A DNA stretch of 52,869 nt from Ligilactobacillus pabuli (GCF_022836475.1 NZ_BQXH01000016.1:1-52869); one strand, 5' to 3'; counted from the first letter of the stretch, positions 6,828 to 15,797 are shown. The notes: generated by a model from the sequence alone, not told the origin. Made by a program: numbers and translations.

Positions 6828-8564
6828 ATGTTTAAACTTGCTAAAGGACGAATGTCAATTTGGGTAGTGATTGGCGCAGTCTTCTTTATGGTACTTCAAG
6901 TGATCGCTAACTTGAATTTGCCAAACTTAACTTCCGATATTGTTAACAATGGGGTTGTTAACGGCGATATTGATTATATCTGGCGGGTTGGTTTAAAAAT
7001 GCTGGGCTTCTCATTGTTGAGCATTATTGCCGCAACCTGTAACGTCTTTTTATCGTCACGTGCTTCGATGAAGTTAGGTTCTAATTTACGTGATGATATT
7101 TATACGAAGGTTATCAACATGTCTAATGATGAATATGATCAAATTGAAACTTCATCAATGATCACCAGAACAACCAACGATGTCATCCAAATTCAAAACG
7201 TTTATATTATGATGTTACGAATGATGCTGATGGCACTTGTGATGCTGATTGGCGCCAGTTTCTTGGCTTACAACAAGAACCATCAACTCACCTCGATCTT
7301 CTTGGTTGTCCTGCCGATTTTATTAATCTTTGTCGGGATCCTGTTATATTTTGCAGTGCCGAAATTTAAAGCAATGCAGACCAAGACTGACCGGTTGAAC
7401 CGGGTCTTTCGTGAAGGTTTAACGGGTGTCCGGGTGATTCGGGCTTTCCGTCAAGATCAGTTTGAACAAGATCGTTTTGAAGATGCTAACAAAGATTTCA
7501 CGCAAAATGCGATTAACGTTAACATCATCATGGCTTTCTCCTTCCCTGTGATTCAAATGATCATGAGTGGAACTAACGTTGCCATTGTCTGGTTTGGTGC
7601 GAAGTTGATCGGCAGTCAAGCTATGCAAGTCGGAAATTTGATTGCCTTCATGACCTATGCGGCACAGATCTTAATGAGTTTCATGATGCTCTCGATGGTT
7701 TTCATTATGATCCCGCGGGCACAAGCTTCTGCCAAACGGATCCAGGAAGTCTTTGATTTAAGCTCAGAGTTAGCTGAAGACGATGCACCAGTCAAGAGTG
7801 ACCGTGCTTTAGGCGACCATAGTTTGGAATTTGAACATGTTGATTACCGTTACGCTAACGCCGAAAAACCAGTGCTGACGAACGTTAATTTTCAGGCTAA
7901 AAGTGGTCAAACGATTGGCTTGATCGGTGGAACTGGTTCCGGTAAAACTTCATTGATCAACTTAATTCCACGCCTATATGACGTTGCAGCTGGTCAGGTG
8001 AGTTTGGATGGCAACAATTTAAAACGCTACGGTTTGCATGATTTACAAGACATGGTTTCATTTGTCCCACAAAAGGCGATCTTATTTAAGGGGACCTTAC
8101 GTGATAATATGAAATTTGGTAAAAAGGATGCGACTGATGAAGAAATCTGGCACGCCTTAGACATTGCGCAAGCATCAGACTTTGTGCGGGAAAATCCGGA
8201 AGGTTTGGACCAATACGTTGAACAAAACGGGGACAACTATTCTGGTGGCCAGCGTCAGCGTTTGACCATTGCTCGGGCCTTAGTCAAACAAGCTGCCATT
8301 TATGTCTTTGATGATTCATTTTCAGCCTTGGACTTTAAGACTGATGCCGTTTTACGTCAGGCACTGAAAAATGATGAACATATGCGTCAAAGTATTATTG
8401 TGATCGTGGCCCAACGAATTGCCACGGTTGCTGATGCCGACTTGATTTTAGTCTTAGATGACGGTGAAGTTGTCGGTCAAGGGACGCACGCAGAATTGAA
8501 AGAAAGTAATCAAGTGTACCAAGAAATTATCGATTCACAAATCAGAAAGGGAGATGAAGCTTAA
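6828..8564 (+). CDS. Heterodimeric ABC multidrug exporter, subunit with degenerate ATP site
   Basis: A 578-aa half-transporter: six-helix export domain (about 1-310) then an ATP-binding domain. Walker A GGTGSGKTS starts at about 367 and the signature YSGGQRQR lies near 472. After Walker B (IYVFDDS) the catalytic Glu is replaced by Asp (D496), and the switch His is Gln (VAQR, Q529). This is the pattern of the non-catalytic partner in LmrCD/BmrCD-type exporters. The stop codon overlaps the next start (TAATG), implying translational coupling. Ribosome binding site AAAGGAG. The operon is MarR, this subunit, its partner and a lipoprotein. Drug export is inferred from family and context. Confidence 0.9.
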   Translation: MFKLAKGRMSIWVVIGAVFFMVLQVIANLNLPNLTSDIVNNGVVNGDIDYIWRVGLKMLGFSLLSIIAATCNVFLSSRASMKLGSNLRDDIYTKVINMSNDEYDQIETSSMITRTTNDVIQIQNVYIMMLRMMLMALVMLIGASFLAYNKNHQLTSIFLVVLPILLIFVGILLYFAVPKFKAMQTKTDRLNRVFREGLTGVRVIRAFRQDQFEQDRFEDANKDFTQNAINVNIIMAFSFPVIQMIMSGTNVAIVWFGAKLIGSQAMQVGNLIAFMTYAAQILMSFMMLSMVFIMIPRAQASAKRIQEVFDLSSELAEDDAPVKSDRALGDHSLEFEHVDYRYANAEKPVLTNVNFQAKSGQTIGLIGGTGSGKTSLINLIPRLYDVAAGQVSLDGNNLKRYGLHDLQDMVSFVPQKAILFKGTLRDNMKFGKKDATDEEIWHALDIAQASDFVRENPEGLDQYVEQNGDNYSGGQRQRLTIARALVKQAAIYVFDDSFSALDFKTDAVLRQALKNDEHMRQSIIVIVAQRIATVADADLILVLDDGEVVGQGTHAELKESNQVYQEIIDSQIRKGDEA

Positions 8565-10399
8565 TGGCAAGAGGACCACATGCACAAGCAGGCAGACGTA
8601 AACCAAAGAACTTTTGGAAAACGACTCGTCGCTTACTAAATTATATGTCTAACCGAATCTTTGGGTTAGTTGTTGTCTTGATCCTTGCGATCGTTAGTGT
8701 CATTTTCCAAATTAGGACCCCCAAGGTTTTAGGTGAAGCAACGACTGAAATTTTTAAGGGTGTTATGAAGGGCACGTCTCAACAAAAGGCTGGGTTTAAT
8801 CTGCTCGGTTTGCCGATCAACTATGACAAGATCTTGCACATTATTATTGTCGTCATTTTGATGTATTTGGCAGCGGCAGTGTTCGCCTTTTTCCAACAGT
8901 TGATCATGACTTACATTTCACAAAACACAGTTTATAAAATGCGGGGTGATTTGAAAGACAAAATGCAGAAACTGCCGATCAATTACTATGATACACATAG
9001 TAATGGTGACATTATGAGTCGGGCAGTTAATGATATGGATAACGTTGCTGGGATCTTGCAACAAAACTTGACCCAAGCAGTTACCAGTGTCGTTCAATTT
9101 GTCGGGACACTGTGGATGATGTTTTCAATTAGTTGGAAGCTGACCTTGATCGCCTTACTGACGATTCCAGTTAGTATGATAGTTGTTGGGGTCGTCGCTC
9201 CTAAATCACAAAAGTATTTTGCAGCCCAACAAAAGAGTTTAGGTTTGATCAACGACCAGGTTGAAGAAAACTTTGCTGGTCAACAAGTCTTAAAGACCTT
9301 TAATAAACAAGCAGATACGATCAAAGCTTTCAAACGGGAAAATGAAAATTACTTCAAATCTTCCTGGAAAGCACAGTTTGTTGCTGGGATCGTGATGCCA
9401 TTGATGATTTTCTTGAATAACATTGGCTACGTCTTTGTTGCCATTGTTGGTGGAATCCAAGTCGCAAATGGTGCCGTAACTTTAGGTAATATTCAGGCCT
9501 TCTTACAGTACATGAACCAGTTCTCTCAGCCAATTTCACAAATGGCCAACTTGATGAACACGATTCAAGTTACAATTGCTTCAGCAGAACGAATCTTTGA
9601 AGTGATGGATGAAGAAGAAATGAAAGCGACAAAAGCAGACCGTGAAGTTGAGTCTACAGATAACTTGATCGAATTGGAACATGTTCAGTTTGGTTATGAA
9701 GGCAAAGACTTATTGTTAACGGACTACAATTTGGAAGTTAAACCGGGTCAGCAGGTCGCAATTGTTGGACCAACTGGTGCTGGTAAGACCACGATTATTA
9801 ACTTGCTGGAACGCTTCTACGATATTAAGGGCGGCAGCATTCGCTTGAATGGAGTAGATACTCGTGATATTGACAGAGAAGATTTGCGCCGGCATTTTGC
9901 GATGGTCTTGCAAGATACTTGGCTGTTTTCAGGTTCGATTTATGACAATATTAAATACGGTCGAGAAGACGCTACAGAAGAAGAAATTATGGCGGCAGCC
10001 AAAGCGGCCCACGTCGATAATTTTGTTCGGCGTTTGCCAGACGGCTATGATACTGTCTTGAATGAATCAGGCTCGAACGTTTCTCAAGGACAACGTCAGC
10101 TGATCACAATTGCACGGGCATTCTTAGCTAACCCTGAGATCTTGATTTTGGACGAAGCAACAAGTTCGGTTGATACGAGAACTGAAACTCATATTCAACA
10201 TGCGATGGAACGTTTGTTAAAAGGGCGGACAAGTTTCGTGGTCGCTCACCGACTGTCAACGATTCAAAATGCTGACAATATCATCGTGATGAATCATGGT
10301 TCTGTGGTTGAAACTGGGACCCATGACCAATTATTGGCCTTGGATGGTTTCTACGCCGACCTGTATAACAGTCAGTTTACTAGTGGTTTGTCATTTTAG
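8564..10399 (+). CDS. Heterodimeric ABC multidrug exporter, catalytic subunit
   Basis: A 611-aa partner half-transporter with an export domain of six helices (about 35-340) and an ATP-binding domain. Walker A GPTGAGKTT begins at about 402, Walker B ILILDEATSS carries the catalytic Glu (E531) and the switch His is present (H562). Its own signature is degenerate (VSQGQ, 506-510). This is exactly complementary to the other subunit, so the dimer should have one full and one dead ATP site. It starts on the A of the upstream stop codon. Confidence 0.9.
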   Translation: MARGPHAQAGRRKPKNFWKTTRRLLNYMSNRIFGLVVVLILAIVSVIFQIRTPKVLGEATTEIFKGVMKGTSQQKAGFNLLGLPINYDKILHIIIVVILMYLAAAVFAFFQQLIMTYISQNTVYKMRGDLKDKMQKLPINYYDTHSNGDIMSRAVNDMDNVAGILQQNLTQAVTSVVQFVGTLWMMFSISWKLTLIALLTIPVSMIVVGVVAPKSQKYFAAQQKSLGLINDQVEENFAGQQVLKTFNKQADTIKAFKRENENYFKSSWKAQFVAGIVMPLMIFLNNIGYVFVAIVGGIQVANGAVTLGNIQAFLQYMNQFSQPISQMANLMNTIQVTIASAERIFEVMDEEEMKATKADREVESTDNLIELEHVQFGYEGKDLLLTDYNLEVKPGQQVAIVGPTGAGKTTIINLLERFYDIKGGSIRLNGVDTRDIDREDLRRHFAMVLQDTWLFSGSIYDNIKYGREDATEEEIMAAAKAAHVDNFVRRLPDGYDTVLNESGSNVSQGQRQLITIARAFLANPEILILDEATSSVDTRTETHIQHAMERLLKGRTSFVVAHRLSTIQNADNIIVMNHGSVVETGTHDQLLALDGFYADLYNSQFTSGLSF

Positions 10400-10416
10400 T
10401 TAGGAGGCAATGTTTT

Positions 10417-11376
10417 ATGAAAAAATTTAGTGAGTTAGCTTTAGTACTCGCGTCAGCTGCATTGCTTTTGACTGGATGCGGCCGCACGAAATTAACTGTG
10501 TCTGACCATCATTTGAAAGCAGACGGCTTAGCCGTAGTGATCAAGGGTGAAACTAATCAGAAAAAGGTTTCTTATCAAATCGATGACGCAGCTAAAAAGA
10601 CAGTTAAAGCGCAGAATTCAGCCTATACGGTGATGGTTCCTGTGCAAACTAGCAAGCAAACTGTCCATTTGTCAGCGGGGGCTAAAAAGCAAACCGTGAC
10701 AGTGGATGCAGTGAAGTCATTAGGAAGTTACGCTAAAATCAAACAAGCCTTTGACCAAGGATTGGTGTTGACGAAGCTTTCTGCCAAAGACCAACAAGCT
10801 TTAATGGGCTTGCAAAAACAAGGTCAGCAACTGAAGGCGGACCAGCAAAAAATTGCTGCCAAGGTCGCTGCTGATCAAAAAACGATTGCACAAAAGCAGG
10901 ATCCTGCAGCGGTTGCAGACCTGCAAAAACAGGCTCAAGCCGGGGCTAAATTAAAGGCTGCAGCACAAAAACTACAACAACAGCAAGCTGTACTCCAACC
11001 TAAATTAGTGCAGGCACAACAAGCAGTTAAGGACCAGCAATTGCCAGCCACTGCTAAAGATGGGATCCACAATTTGCAAAAGAACAAGGAATTCTTGTTA
11101 CGCGCTAACGTGGATGACCAAAAAGTTAATGCGCTAGCTGTTGCGGTCCCTGTTAAGGTCATGAAAAATCAGGCCAAGGCGAAGGATTTCGTCTTGAAGT
11201 TCTCGACCTTAGCTGCCGCTGTGGGTGCTGATCCAAAGGATGTCTTAAAGCAATTTAAGAAGAATATGAATGCAGATAAGTCTTCACAGACAACGATCAA
11301 GTCGATTCATTCCAATGGTGTTACTTTTAGTATTGGACTGTCAGCTGATCAGTTGTACATTTATTTATTGAAATAA
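10417..11376 (+). CDS. Lipoprotein with long Gln/Ala/Lys-rich coiled coil
   Basis: A 319-aa protein with a signal peptide and lipobox LLTGCG (Cys21), so it is anchored to the outer face of the membrane. Residues about 25-100 are probably a small beta domain. About 120-220 form a coiled coil rich in Gln, Lys and Ala (LQKQGQQLKADQQKIAAKVA), and the C-terminus is globular. No known catalytic motif is seen. It lies 17 bp behind the exporter genes with a ribosome binding site (TAGGAGGC), so it is part of the same operon. A role in exporter function or envelope stress is possible but not shown. Confidence 0.75.
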   Translation: MKKFSELALVLASAALLLTGCGRTKLTVSDHHLKADGLAVVIKGETNQKKVSYQIDDAAKKTVKAQNSAYTVMVPVQTSKQTVHLSAGAKKQTVTVDAVKSLGSYAKIKQAFDQGLVLTKLSAKDQQALMGLQKQGQQLKADQQKIAAKVAADQKTIAQKQDPAAVADLQKQAQAGAKLKAAAQKLQQQQAVLQPKLVQAQQAVKDQQLPATAKDGIHNLQKNKEFLLRANVDDQKVNALAVAVPVKVMKNQAKAKDFVLKFSTLAAAVGADPKDVLKQFKKNMNADKSSQTTIKSIHSNGVTFSIGLSADQLYIYLLK

Positions 11377-11382
11377 AACACC

Positions 11383-11418
11383 AGAGCCGCTCCGAGAAAT
11401 ATCGGGGCGGCTCTTTTT
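11383..11418 (+). terminator. Terminator of the MarR-ABC-lipoprotein operon
   Basis: AGAGCCGCTCCGA pairs with TCGGGGCGGCTCT and is followed by TTTTT. Confidence 0.85.
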
Positions 11419-11430
11419 GGATGCTGTTGC

Positions 11431-11536
11431 GGATAGCTCCCCTAAGTTAGGCAAAACAGGGTTAGCAATCGGGATAGCTCCCCTAAGTTTGACAAAACAG
11501 GGTTAGCAATCAGGATAGCCGGCTAAATTTGCAAAA
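11431..11536 (+). repeat. 41-bp tandem hairpin repeats (locus A)
   Basis: Two 41-bp units (11431-11471, 11472-11512) differ at only a few positions. A partial third unit begins at 11513 (GGATAGCCGGCTAAATTTGC). Each full unit contains CCCTAAGTT...ACAGGG, with CCCT/AGGG arms. The register and the GC-rich start resemble the 41-bp units at 37012-37092 and 41051-41132. Confidence 0.7.
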
Positions 11537-11577
11537 TAAAAAGAGCTGCCCCGCAGGACAACTCCAAGTTAATAATC

Positions 11578-13011
11578 TTAATTTTTTCTTAGCGTACTGA
11601 ATTTTAGGGTTAAGCAGCAAGCAACAACGATACAAGCTGCAGCAATTAAGTAGGTGTAGCTTGTAGCTTGCAAGGCACCATTTTCCGTTGCATAGTGCAT
11701 CGAATGGTGAACAGCCAAGGCAGCAACCTTACTTTTTTGAATCAAGCTCATGATACCAATCAAAACGGCTGTCCCAAATGAACCTGCGACCTGCCGGATC
11801 GTGGTATACATGGCGGAACCATCAGGAATGATCTTTGGCGGCAAACAGTTGAGTGCTTCAGTTTGAATTGGCATGATTATTAGTGACAGTCCTAGTTGCC
11901 GAACTGCCTGTGAGCCAGCGACCCAAGCAAAGGTCGAAGTCATTGAGACCCGGCTCAACATGATCGTCCCAAGGAATAAGATCATTGTACCTATTAATGA
12001 CATATACTTTGCACCATAACGGTCATAGAGGTTCCCACTGATCGGCGACATGATCCCAGTGACAAGAGCACCTGGTAATAAGGCTAAGCCAGAGATCATG
12101 GCACTATAACCACGAATGTTTTGCATGTACAAAGGTAGTAACAACATTCCGCCGTATTGAGCCATCATTAAAAAGATGTTGATGATTACTGCCACGTTAA
12201 AGTTATGATATTTAAAGACGTTAAAGTTGAGCAGTTTAACTTTGGAATGAATTTGTTGGTAGACAAAGACGGCAACTACGGCGACCCCGATAATGACGTA
12301 ACCTAAAACATTGAGGGAAGCAACGCCGTAGTCCCCGGCATTACTGAAGCCCAGTAAAAGTGAGCCTAACCCGACGCTAGAGAGAACAACGCCACCCCAG
12401 TTCAACGGTAATTTTTGTGCTTCTGTCAAATTGCGGAGAACTTTCGCCGCAAAGATAATATCAATAATGATCAGTGGTGCCACTAGGAAAAAGAGGTAGC
12501 GCCAGCTTAAGTTTTGGACTAAGTAACCGGATAAGGTCGGCCCCATTGCCGGAGCGAAGTTTAGCGCTAAGCCAACCCAGCCCATAGCACGCCCACGTTC
12601 ATTCATGGAATACATATTCATAATGGAAACGTTCATCAGTGGTGCGATGATCCCCGCTCCAGCAGCTTGGACCATCCGGCCTACAATTAAAATTGAGTAG
12701 GTTGGTGCGATTCCGCCAATCACCGTTCCGACTGCGAAAATTGACATCGCTGTTAAGTATAATTGCCGGGTCGAGAAACGTTGAATGAGATAAGCAGTCA
12801 GCGGCACCATGATCCCGTTCACCAACATGTACCCATTGGACAACCACTGGCCCTGAGCTGCGGTGATCGAGAAAGTTTGCATGATCTTAGGTAATGCGAC
12901 GTTCATCAAGGTTTGGTTTAGAAAGCCTAAGAAGGTCCCAATCACCAAGACTGGCATCATTTTTTTATTGTTTGCGCGTTGTTCTTCAAGATTTAGTGTG
13001 TTACTTGCCAT
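11578..13011 (-). CDS. DHA2-family MFS drug exporter (EmrB/LmrB-like)
   Basis: A 477-aa proton-driven multidrug exporter with about 14 membrane helices. Family features are the N-terminal helix with FLNQTLMNVALPKIM, motif A-like YLIQRFSTRQLY, GRMVQAAGAGIIAPL, and motif C LNFAPAMGPTLSGYLVQ in helix 5. The ATG overlaps the end of the upstream MarR gene by 11 bp; its ribosome binding site (GGAG) lies inside that gene. The MarR protein is the likely regulator. It resembles the exporter at 38940-40400, so the window carries two DHA2 systems. Confidence 0.9.
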   Translation of the reverse strand: MASNTLNLEEQRANNKKMMPVLVIGTFLGFLNQTLMNVALPKIMQTFSITAAQGQWLSNGYMLVNGIMVPLTAYLIQRFSTRQLYLTAMSIFAVGTVIGGIAPTYSILIVGRMVQAAGAGIIAPLMNVSIMNMYSMNERGRAMGWVGLALNFAPAMGPTLSGYLVQNLSWRYLFFLVAPLIIIDIIFAAKVLRNLTEAQKLPLNWGGVVLSSVGLGSLLLGFSNAGDYGVASLNVLGYVIIGVAVVAVFVYQQIHSKVKLLNFNVFKYHNFNVAVIINIFLMMAQYGGMLLLPLYMQNIRGYSAMISGLALLPGALVTGIMSPISGNLYDRYGAKYMSLIGTMILFLGTIMLSRVSMTSTFAWVAGSQAVRQLGLSLIIMPIQTEALNCLPPKIIPDGSAMYTTIRQVAGSFGTAVLIGIMSLIQKSKVAALAVHHSMHYATENGALQATSYTYLIAAACIVVACCLTLKFSTLRKN

Positions 13012-13447
13012 TCTGTGTGATCTCCTCTAGTTTAGTAGTTAATTCTGTTAAGTTTTCAATGATTTCAGTCGCTTTTCCGGCTGGCAGGTCGGCTAACGGA
13101 GCCAAAACGCCCCAATACTCCTGCTGGACACGCTCATAGGTTTCTTGTCCCTTGGCGGTTAACGTAATGACTACTTGTCGTTGGTTGTTTGCTAAACGAT
13201 TTTTAGTGATTAGTCCGGCTGCTGCCATTCGTTCCACAATGCCGGAAGTTGTGCTGTTGCCAACATGGATCAGTTTGGCTAACTGACCGAGTGAACAGTT
13301 GTCAGTTCGGCTTAAAACACCGAGAACCAGGCACCATGATTCTGTGAGCCCGTGTTTAGTTGCTTGCGCGTAAAATAGTTTTCTAGTTTGTTGTCGTGTT
13401 GCCCGCAGTAAGTAAACGATATGGCGGACATTTTCATCAATTTCCAT
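13001..13447 (-). CDS. MarR-family transcriptional regulator of the DHA2 exporter
   Basis: A 148-aa winged-helix regulator. The core reads LGVLSRTDNCSLGQLAKLIHVGNSTTSGIVERMAAAG (helix-turn-helix, about 50-86) then a wing with NNQRQVVITLTAKGQETYE. The start ATG at 13447 has GAGGTG directly upstream; longer reading upstream lacks a site. It overlaps and precedes the exporter gene, the usual order for local repressor control. A 7-bp inverted repeat at 13499-13518 upstream is the best candidate operator. Confidence 0.85.
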   Translation of the reverse strand: MEIDENVRHIVYLLRATRQQTRKLFYAQATKHGLTESWCLVLGVLSRTDNCSLGQLAKLIHVGNSTTSGIVERMAAAGLITKNRLANNQRQVVITLTAKGQETYERVQQEYWGVLAPLADLPAGKATEIIENLTELTTKLEEITQNGK

Positions 13448-13498
13448 GGTGCACCTCGTTATTAAATGATTAGTTGAATCCAATTTATTCCTGTAAGA

Positions 13499-13518
13499 AC
13501 ATTTCGTATAAGAAATGT
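13499..13518 (-). promoter_or_regulatory. Candidate MarR operator (inverted repeat)
   Basis: ACATTTC and GAAATGT form a perfect inverted repeat around six bases, about 50 bp upstream of the marR start. The size fits a MarR dimer site. That this regulator binds here is inference. Confidence 0.4.
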
Positions 13519-13620
13519 CAGCAATGAATATCTTACGCTTCTTTTCATATGTTTTCAATGAACTTTGCTGATTTTTCTGAAAAAAGTGTTTTAGCTAAAA
13601 ATCATATTCTTTAAAATAAT

Positions 13621-13634
13621 TGTAAGCGTTATAG
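13621..13634 (+). promoter_or_regulatory. cre-like site upstream of the 58-aa gene
   Basis: TGTAAGCGTTATAG matches 12 of 14 positions of TGWAANCGNTNWCA, missing the final CA. It lies just upstream of the -35 box of the small gene. Weaker than the site near 5111. Confidence 0.3.
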
Positions 13635-13635
13635 A

Positions 13636-13664
13636 TTACATTTTTTAAATTCTTAGTGTATAAT
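13636..13664 (+). promoter_or_regulatory. Promoter of the 58-aa small protein gene
   Basis: TTACAT (13636-13641), a 17-bp spacer and TATAAT (13659-13664), 36 bp upstream of the start codon. Confidence 0.65.
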
Positions 13665-13699
13665 CAAAGTAGTGTTAAAAATTATGGAGGTGCTTTAGA

Positions 13700-13876
13700 A
13701 TGAACAAGTTCTTATTAGGTGTTAGTTTGACAGCTAACGTAGTTCTGGGTTACTTATTATTAAAAGACGAAGATACAGTTGAAGAATTAAGAGAACGCTT
13801 AGAACATGCCGGCGACGAAGTTGTAGGTAAAGTACAACAAGCTGTCGAAGATGTTGAAGAAGCAGTCAAAGACTAA
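13700..13876 (+). CDS. 58-aa small membrane-anchored protein (YtxH-like layout)
   Basis: A complete small gene with a strong ribosome binding site (ATGGAGGTG), its own promoter and a terminator. The product begins MNKFLLGVSLTANVVLGYLL, one membrane helix, then an acidic amphipathic helix with DEDTVEELRERLEHAGDEVV ending EEAVKD. A short N-terminal anchor plus charged helix is the layout of YtxH-type general stress proteins, but the similarity is structural and the family is not certain. It is probably monocistronic; a cre-like site upstream suggests carbon-source control. Confidence 0.7.
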   Translation: MNKFLLGVSLTANVVLGYLLLKDEDTVEELRERLEHAGDEVVGKVQQAVEDVEEAVKD

Positions 13877-13894
13877 TCTGAGTGCTAATGAATC

Positions 13895-13931
13895 AGTCTC
13901 GAAAGTAGATGCTCTCGAGGCTTTTTTTTTT
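13895..13931 (+). terminator. Terminator of the 58-aa gene
   Basis: AGTCTCGA pairs with TCGAGGCT (one G-U) and is followed by ten T residues. Confidence 0.8.
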
Positions 13932-13955
13932 GGAAAAGTATGGGAGTTTGGAAAA

Positions 13956-15065
13956 ATGGGAGAAGTTTTAAAGCGGATCAGTCATGACAAAATGTTCTTG
14001 ATCTCGGCTGGAGTAGCGGCATTAAGCTTGTTTTTGAGCCGGCCTCGGGTGACAGATATTGATTGGAAGACGATTTTTTCGCTGACGGCATTGCTAGTGT
14101 TGGTGGCCGTTTATGAACACCTGGAAGTTTTGAGCTATGGCGCTGCGTGGCTGGTTAAGTTGGCACGGACGAAGCGGCTGCTGGTGCAAATTTTGGTCGT
14201 GGCTGCGTTTGTCGCCGCGATGTTTTTGACTAATGATGCCGCGATCATTGCGCTGACACCGATTTTGATGTTGGTCGCAGCTAAGGTCCAATTGCCGGTC
14301 GTCTTGCCAGTGGTGTTGGTCAACGTTGCCGCGAATTTGGGGAGCATGGTCATGCCGTTTGGCAATCCGCAAAATTTGTATCTTTTGAATCATTTTAACT
14401 TACGGTTGGCAGATTTTTGGCAAATGGCCTGGCCAATCGCGACGGCAAGTTTAGGATTGTTGTGGCTCTTTTCTTTACGGATCTCCCGGGATCAGATTGG
14501 CGATGTTAAACTACCAGAACTCAAGCTGCAATGGAGCAAGCTCGTCTTTGCACTGTGCGGCACTGTGCTGATTTTGGCTGGAATCTTTGCGCTCATACCT
14601 TTATGGCTGATGTTAGCGGTGGCGATTTTGTTGCTGCTAGTGATTGATCCGCAATTATTTAAACGCTTGGATTACGGCTTGTTGTTGACTTTTATGATGT
14701 TTTTTATTGCTGTGGGTGATGTTGGTCGGGCGCCGCTAGTTCATCACTTCATGCACGCTTTAGGTGCGACACCCTTTGGCACTTATTTGAGCGGCTTATT
14801 GTCGAGCCAAGTGATCAGTAACGTGCCAGCGGTTATCTTGCTAGCACCATATACGACACATGTCTACCCGTTGTTTTTGGGAGTCAATCTTGGCGGTTTA
14901 GGGACGTTAATTGCGTCCTTGGCCAATCTATTGGCCTATAAACAATATTATGCGTGGGCTAAGGAACCAAGTAACAGCTACTTTAAAGTCTTTTTACAGG
15001 TGAATCTCTGCTGCTTACTAGTTTTAGGACTATTGGGTGCATTTTTGATTGCTTTTCAGTCATGA
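13956..15065 (+). CDS. SLC13/ArsB-type anion permease
   Basis: A 369-aa membrane protein with about 10 helices of the ion-transporter superfamily that includes ArsB, NhaD and citrate/sulfate permeases. Diagnostic parts are FLTNDAAIIALTPI and the re-entrant NVAANLGSMVMPFGNPQN motif near 125-145, with a second copy-like region VISNVPAVILLAP near 290. The start ATG 13956 has GGGAG nine bases upstream; the open frame extends back over the previous gene but without a site. The substrate (arsenite, dicarboxylate or sodium exchange) cannot be told. No regulator adjoins it. Confidence 0.8.
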   Translation: MGEVLKRISHDKMFLISAGVAALSLFLSRPRVTDIDWKTIFSLTALLVLVAVYEHLEVLSYGAAWLVKLARTKRLLVQILVVAAFVAAMFLTNDAAIIALTPILMLVAAKVQLPVVLPVVLVNVAANLGSMVMPFGNPQNLYLLNHFNLRLADFWQMAWPIATASLGLLWLFSLRISRDQIGDVKLPELKLQWSKLVFALCGTVLILAGIFALIPLWLMLAVAILLLLVIDPQLFKRLDYGLLLTFMMFFIAVGDVGRAPLVHHFMHALGATPFGTYLSGLLSSQVISNVPAVILLAPYTTHVYPLFLGVNLGGLGTLIASLANLLAYKQYYAWAKEPSNSYFKVFLQVNLCCLLVLGLLGAFLIAFQS

Positions 15066-15079
15066 AAACGGCTACAATT

Positions 15080-15203
15080 AATCACAGAGTGGAACAAAGC
15101 GGTTAGCTCCCGAGCATTACCGTGACCTGGCCTTTAATGCGTTTTGGGCATTGAAGGTTAGGTTGAGATAAGCGGAAGGAGTTGCTTTGAGCAGCTCAAC
15201 TAA
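15080..15203 (-). repeat. Nested-hairpin repeat, full copy (tandem copy 1)
   Basis: Reverse-orientation copy, 124 bp. Outer arms (read on the minus strand) CAAAGC-AACTCC and GGGAGCT-AACC-GCTTTG, inner loop AATGCCCAAAACGCATT. Only two visible differences from the following copy, so a recent tandem duplication. Confidence 0.85.
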
Positions 15204-15327
15204 AATCACAGAGCGGAACAAAGCGGTTAGCTCCCGAGCATTACCGTGACCTGGCCTTTAATGCGTTTTGGGCATTGAAGGTTAGGTTGAGATAAGCGGA
15301 AGGAGTTGCTTTGAGCAGCTCGACTTA
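15204..15327 (-). repeat. Nested-hairpin repeat, full copy (tandem copy 2)
   Basis: Second 124-bp unit of the tandem pair, nearly identical to the first. Its conserved AGTCGAGCT end (complement at 15317-15325) lies 18 bp before the start codon of the OsmC gene, immediately before the ribosome binding site. Confidence 0.85.
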
Positions 15328-15343
15328 AATTGAGGGGGTACTT

Positions 15344-15775
15344 ATGATGAAAAATGATCCACGTTGGAAAACTGCGTTATATACCACTGAAACTTATAAT
15401 GAGGAAGGATTAGAGGGTCATGCGTTTGTTCCGGAAGGTTTGAATTTACAAACCAGCAGCCCAATGAATGACCACCCAGGCACAAACCCTGAACAGCTGT
15501 TAGGAATGTCATTATCTACCTGTTTAGTCGCTACAATGCAGGCGGTTGAACATGAACATCAGTTGGAACACCACGCTAAGGTTCGGACTAAGATCGCTTA
15601 TATTGGGGAACGGGCCCACTATGAATTCCTGGTTCACGCACAGATCTGTGTTCCCGGCGTTGATTTAACGACGGCTGCCAAATTAGTGGCAGAAGTAGAA
15701 AAAAGATGTTGTGTTTCTCAACTACTCAGCGGGAGCCCTAACTATAGTATTGAAGCAGTAGAGCCCTGGTACTAA
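15344..15775 (+). CDS. OsmC/Ohr-family protein
   Basis: A 143-aa cytoplasmic protein of the OsmC superfamily, thiol peroxidases acting on organic hydroperoxides. The two conserved cysteines are seen in LSTCLVATMQAVEHE (about residue 66) and EKRCCVSQLLSG (near 126). The N-terminal GHAFVPEGLNLQTSSPM segment is typical. It has a strong ribosome binding site (GAGGGGG). It stands alone behind a tandem repeat pair and before a terminator at 15798. Ohr and OsmC subtypes cannot be separated with certainty; a general oxidative-stress role is likely. Confidence 0.85.
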   Translation: MMKNDPRWKTALYTTETYNEEGLEGHAFVPEGLNLQTSSPMNDHPGTNPEQLLGMSLSTCLVATMQAVEHEHQLEHHAKVRTKIAYIGERAHYEFLVHAQICVPGVDLTTAAKLVAEVEKRCCVSQLLSGSPNYSIEAVEPWY

Positions 15776-15797
15776 CTATTAACCAAACAAATCAAAT

